The position numbers and the translations under genes were made by a program. From D2472 sp964275585 (lineage in GTDB: Bacteria; Pseudomonadota; Gammaproteobacteria; Magnimaribacterales; D2472), in contig CAXYCJ010000006.1 of NCBI GenBank assembly GCA_964275585.1, forward strand, positions 124,001 through 188,000: a DNA stretch of 64,000 bases, written 5' to 3'. Each line of letters begins with the position of its first letter. Position 1 is the first letter of the stretch. The notes under the pieces were generated by a model, which worked only from the letters and a program-made list of their open reading frames with translations, did not search any database and was not told where the DNA came from. This document shows, piece by piece, positions 62,217 to 64,000 of the stretch.

Positions 62217-62237
62217 TCATAGATTTACCTATATAAT
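62210..62237 (+). promoter_or_regulatory. Promoter of the structured RNA
   Basis: A consensus TATAAT (62232-62237) with a weak TTTCCA (62210-62215) 16 bp upstream; start near 62244. Confidence 0.55.
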
Positions 62238-62243
62238 TTTAAT

Positions 62244-62444
62244 AGATGTCGCATATTAAAATTACTAAGGGGATTTGCGTATGCTTGTTTCAATACCCTT
62301 TCTCAGGAGGTGATCTTATTAGTATTTATAAAACATTAGAAAGCAGAGGGCTTGCCTTTTGACAAGAGGTAACACTCTGAATTCGCCTGTCAGACTTATT
62401 TAACTTTGACAGTTAGAAGCCTCCTTCGGGAGGCTTCTTTTTTT
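62244..62444 (+). ncRNA. Structured leader or small RNA with three hairpins and a terminator
   Basis: About 200 nt that fill the gap between the SOS gene and the EamA gene. Hairpins: CAGAG/CTCTG (62344-62348 with 62375-62379) around CCTTTT/AAGAGG, then CTGTCA/TGACAG (62387-62412), and the UUCG-capped terminator. In the 5' part, AGGAGGTGATC (62305-62315) is an 11-base perfect complement of the 16S rRNA 3' end. A 10-codon frame MLVSIPFLRR (62281-62313) follows an AAGGGG site, and an ATT 7 bases after the GGAGG opens a 14-codon frame. It is either an attenuator leader for the transporter or a free RNA. I matched no known riboswitch. Confidence 0.6.
62415..62444 (+). terminator. Rho-independent terminator with UUCG tetraloop
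   Basis: A 10-bp perfect stem AGAAGCCTCC/GGAGGCTTCT capped by TTCG and followed by seven T residues. It ends the structured RNA about 105 bases before the EamA gene. Confidence 0.95.
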
Positions 62445-62548
62445 GACCTAAATCTTAATTTCTTTGCTCAGAAATTAATCTCCTCAAAACCTTCAATACA
62501 CACTATAATTTTGCTTTTTTATACCCAATAAATTAGATACCTATAGAA

Positions 62549-63415
62549 ATGGAACTAAAAAACTGGATTCTTCTTTTCGCCCTTGGATCGGTCTGGGGAA
62601 GCGCATTTATGTTTATCAAAATATCTACAGTAGATTTTGGTCCAATTCTACTGGTAACTCTCAGACTGCTATTGGCAGGTATGCTATTTCTTCCATTCTT
62701 AATTCAAAAAAAATACATATCTCACTTTCGATCTCTTTTTCCTGGAATAATAATTCTAGCAATTATTAATAACGCATTGCCATTTACAATGTTTTCATAT
62801 GCCTCGCTTGGGGCTACATCTAATATGCTCGCAATTTTAAACGGATCCACCGCATTTATTACAATGCTAGTCGCATACTTTTGGTTAAATGAATCCATCT
62901 CATTGAAGCAAGTTTTAGGTTTGATCATTGGATTTACAGGCATTCTAATACTTGTTAACCCTTTTAATGCATCTGCAACATTGATATCTAGTATGTGCGC
63001 CTTGATTGGCGCCTCATGCTATTCCATAAGTGGTAATTACATACAAAAATATCATTTGAATTCTAATAAGTTTGTTTTGATTGGCTGGTCTATGCTTTTT
63101 GGTGGCCTGTTAATGACCCCATTGGCAATTTTTAACCTACCAGATCACCTTCCTAGCACCAATGCTATCCTTGCACTTTTGTGGCTAGGTATTGTATCTA
63201 CTGGTCTTGCCTATCTGGGTTTTGTAAGGCTGATTGAGCGAATTGGTGCGGTGCGAACCTCTACAGTTACATATTTACTCCCTGTGTTTGGCATCTTATG
63301 GGGTTACATATTTTTAAATGAAGAAATCACATGGATTATTTTTGGAGGATTTATTTTTGTTATGATTGGTATGTACTTTGCCAATTCAAATGCACAGACT
63401 ACATTAGAGAAATAA
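62549..63415 (+). CDS. EamA (DMT superfamily) transporter
   Basis: 288 residues with ten membrane helices in two EamA repeats. The first is seen in GSVWGSAFMFIKISTVDFGPI and the second begins ALIGASCYSISGNYIQKYH; the loop YFWLNESISLKQVLGLIIGFTG and IFLNEEITW match the family's end-of-repeat pattern. Members export amino acids or other metabolites. The cargo is not known. The rhodanese gene starts 1 bp after the stop. Confidence 0.88.
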   Translation: MELKNWILLFALGSVWGSAFMFIKISTVDFGPILLVTLRLLLAGMLFLPFLIQKKYISHFRSLFPGIIILAIINNALPFTMFSYASLGATSNMLAILNGSTAFITMLVAYFWLNESISLKQVLGLIIGFTGILILVNPFNASATLISSMCALIGASCYSISGNYIQKYHLNSNKFVLIGWSMLFGGLLMTPLAIFNLPDHLPSTNAILALLWLGIVSTGLAYLGFVRLIERIGAVRTSTVTYLLPVFGILWGYIFLNEEITWIIFGGFIFVMIGMYFANSNAQTTLEK

Positions 63416-63416
63416 T

Positions 63417-63776
63417 ATGAATTACACAGAGCATGAATTATCCAAAGCAGATGAGGTAATTCCGAGAGTAACTTTAGCGACATTCAACAATGATCAGAAT
63501 CATAAGGTTATGGTAGATGTTAGGCAATTAGAGGAGTTAGAGGCTTTAGGAACAATCAAGACTTCATTGCATATCCCTAAAGGAGTCATAGAGTTTAGAT
63601 TAAATAGCAATGAGGATATTAATTTTGATACGTCCATATATGTTTTTTGTGCCATAGGCGTAAGATCAGCTTTGGCTGGACATAATCTAAAAAAAATCGG
63701 CTATAAAAATGTATTCAATTTAGTTGGTTTTCAAGATATCCTAGATCAAGGCGCTGAGATTCAGCCCATTTCCTAA
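63417..63776 (+). CDS. Rhodanese-like domain protein
   Basis: 119 residues: a single rhodanese domain with VMVDVRQLEELEALG, SLHIPKGVIEF and the active-site loop VFCAIGVRSALA (Cys78). It can transfer sulfane sulfur. Co-transcribed with the EamA gene (1 bp apart) and followed by a VOC gene 18 bp on. Confidence 0.82.
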   Translation: MNYTEHELSKADEVIPRVTLATFNNDQNHKVMVDVRQLEELEALGTIKTSLHIPKGVIEFRLNSNEDINFDTSIYVFCAIGVRSALAGHNLKKIGYKNVFNLVGFQDILDQGAEIQPIS

Positions 63777-63794
63777 TTACGGAGTAAAAATATT

Positions 63795-64000
63795 ATGTTT
63801 AGTCATATTATGGTTGGAGCAAATAACATAGAAGAGTCTAAAGCTTTCTATGATGCAATCTTTGGAGTTCTTGGCTGCGAACCAGGAATTATTTCAATCA
63901 ACCCGACAAATCAAACCCGATACATGTATATTCATGAGAGCAATGTCTTTCTTATCACCGAGCCAATTGATGGTCAGGCTGCCAGCCATGGTAATGGTGT
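63795..64000 (+). CDS. VOC-family protein, truncated by the window end
   Basis: The first 68 residues of a VOC/glyoxalase-like gene starting at ATG 63795, after a GGAG ribosome site at 63781-63784. HIMVGANNIEESKAFYDAIFG is the first beta-alpha unit and RYMYIHESNVFLITEP the following strands. The reading frame is open to the last base. It is the third gene of the EamA / rhodanese run. Confidence 0.8.
   Translation, partial: MFSHIMVGANNIEESKAFYDAIFGVLGCEPGIISINPTNQTRYMYIHESNVFLITEPIDGQAASHGNG

Noticed and set aside
62359..62364. TTGACA as a promoter for the EamA gene
   Set aside because: It falls in the hairpin of the structured RNA and has no convincing -10 element at 16-18 bp.
1..64000. CRISPR arrays, prophage, integrase or att sites
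   Set aside because: No regularly spaced repeats, no phage genes and no repeats flanking the tRNA genes were seen.

Overview
The window is 64 kb of visibly AT-rich, gene-dense bacterial chromosome. Spacers are short, many genes overlap by 1-4 bp, and there is no integrase, transposase, plasmid or prophage gene. TonB-dependent receptors, QueF, BolA, a CTGT-N8-ACAG SOS box, CaiB/BaiF CoA-transferases, HyuA/HyuB, sulfatase, GH2/GH3 enzymes and photolyase point to a marine oligotrophic gammaproteobacterium, most like the SAR86 type. The lineage is inferred from gene content, not from a marker-gene search.

Layout. 1-8.6 kb: the end of a TonB receptor, a secreted esterase, malate synthase G, then a DUF1330 / M20 peptidase / GH2 run. 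8.6-19.3 kb: a segment bounded by two near-identical copies of a small RNA gene. It carries a patatin-like lipase, HMG-CoA lyase with a CoA-transferase, and a likely N-methylhydantoin pathway (TonB receptor, HyuA, HyuB, N-carbamoylsarcosine-amidase-like enzyme). 19.4-28.1 kb: pyruvate kinase, MarC, and a LacI-controlled operon for glucoside use (sodium symporter, glucokinase, 6-phosphogluconolactonase, GH3 beta-glucosidase), with a visible operator. 28.1-37.3 kb: CBM9/DUF5916 barrel protein, a divergent L33, indoleamine dioxygenase beside a CinA-NMNAT fusion, then a Baeyer-Villiger monooxygenase / sulfatase / hydrolase operon. 37.3-49.3 kb: photolyase with FAD oxidoreductase, amidohydrolase, PhoD-like phosphatase, two internally duplicated exported proteins around tRNA-Gly, Ogt, BolA, RND exporter, AMACR-like racemase, TatD. 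49.3-56 kb: a tight operon of thioesterase, MoxR ATPase, VWA protein, permease, ABC exporter and QueF. 56-64 kb: pseudoazurin, VOC and LLM enzymes, tRNA-Ser, a regulator with a membrane protein, a DUF885 peptidase, an SOS-box small gene, a structured RNA, an EamA transporter, a rhodanese and a truncated VOC gene.

The most interesting signals are three. (1) A duplicated, strongly promoted RNA of about 215 nt with no start codon, whose two copies differ only outside the predicted stems. (2) A 77-residue unknown protein behind a perfect SOS box, ending in a sliding-clamp-binding motif (QLELF). (3) Directly downstream, a structured RNA carrying an 11-nt perfect complement to the 16S rRNA 3' end. 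All three rest on reading the sequence; no database search was run.
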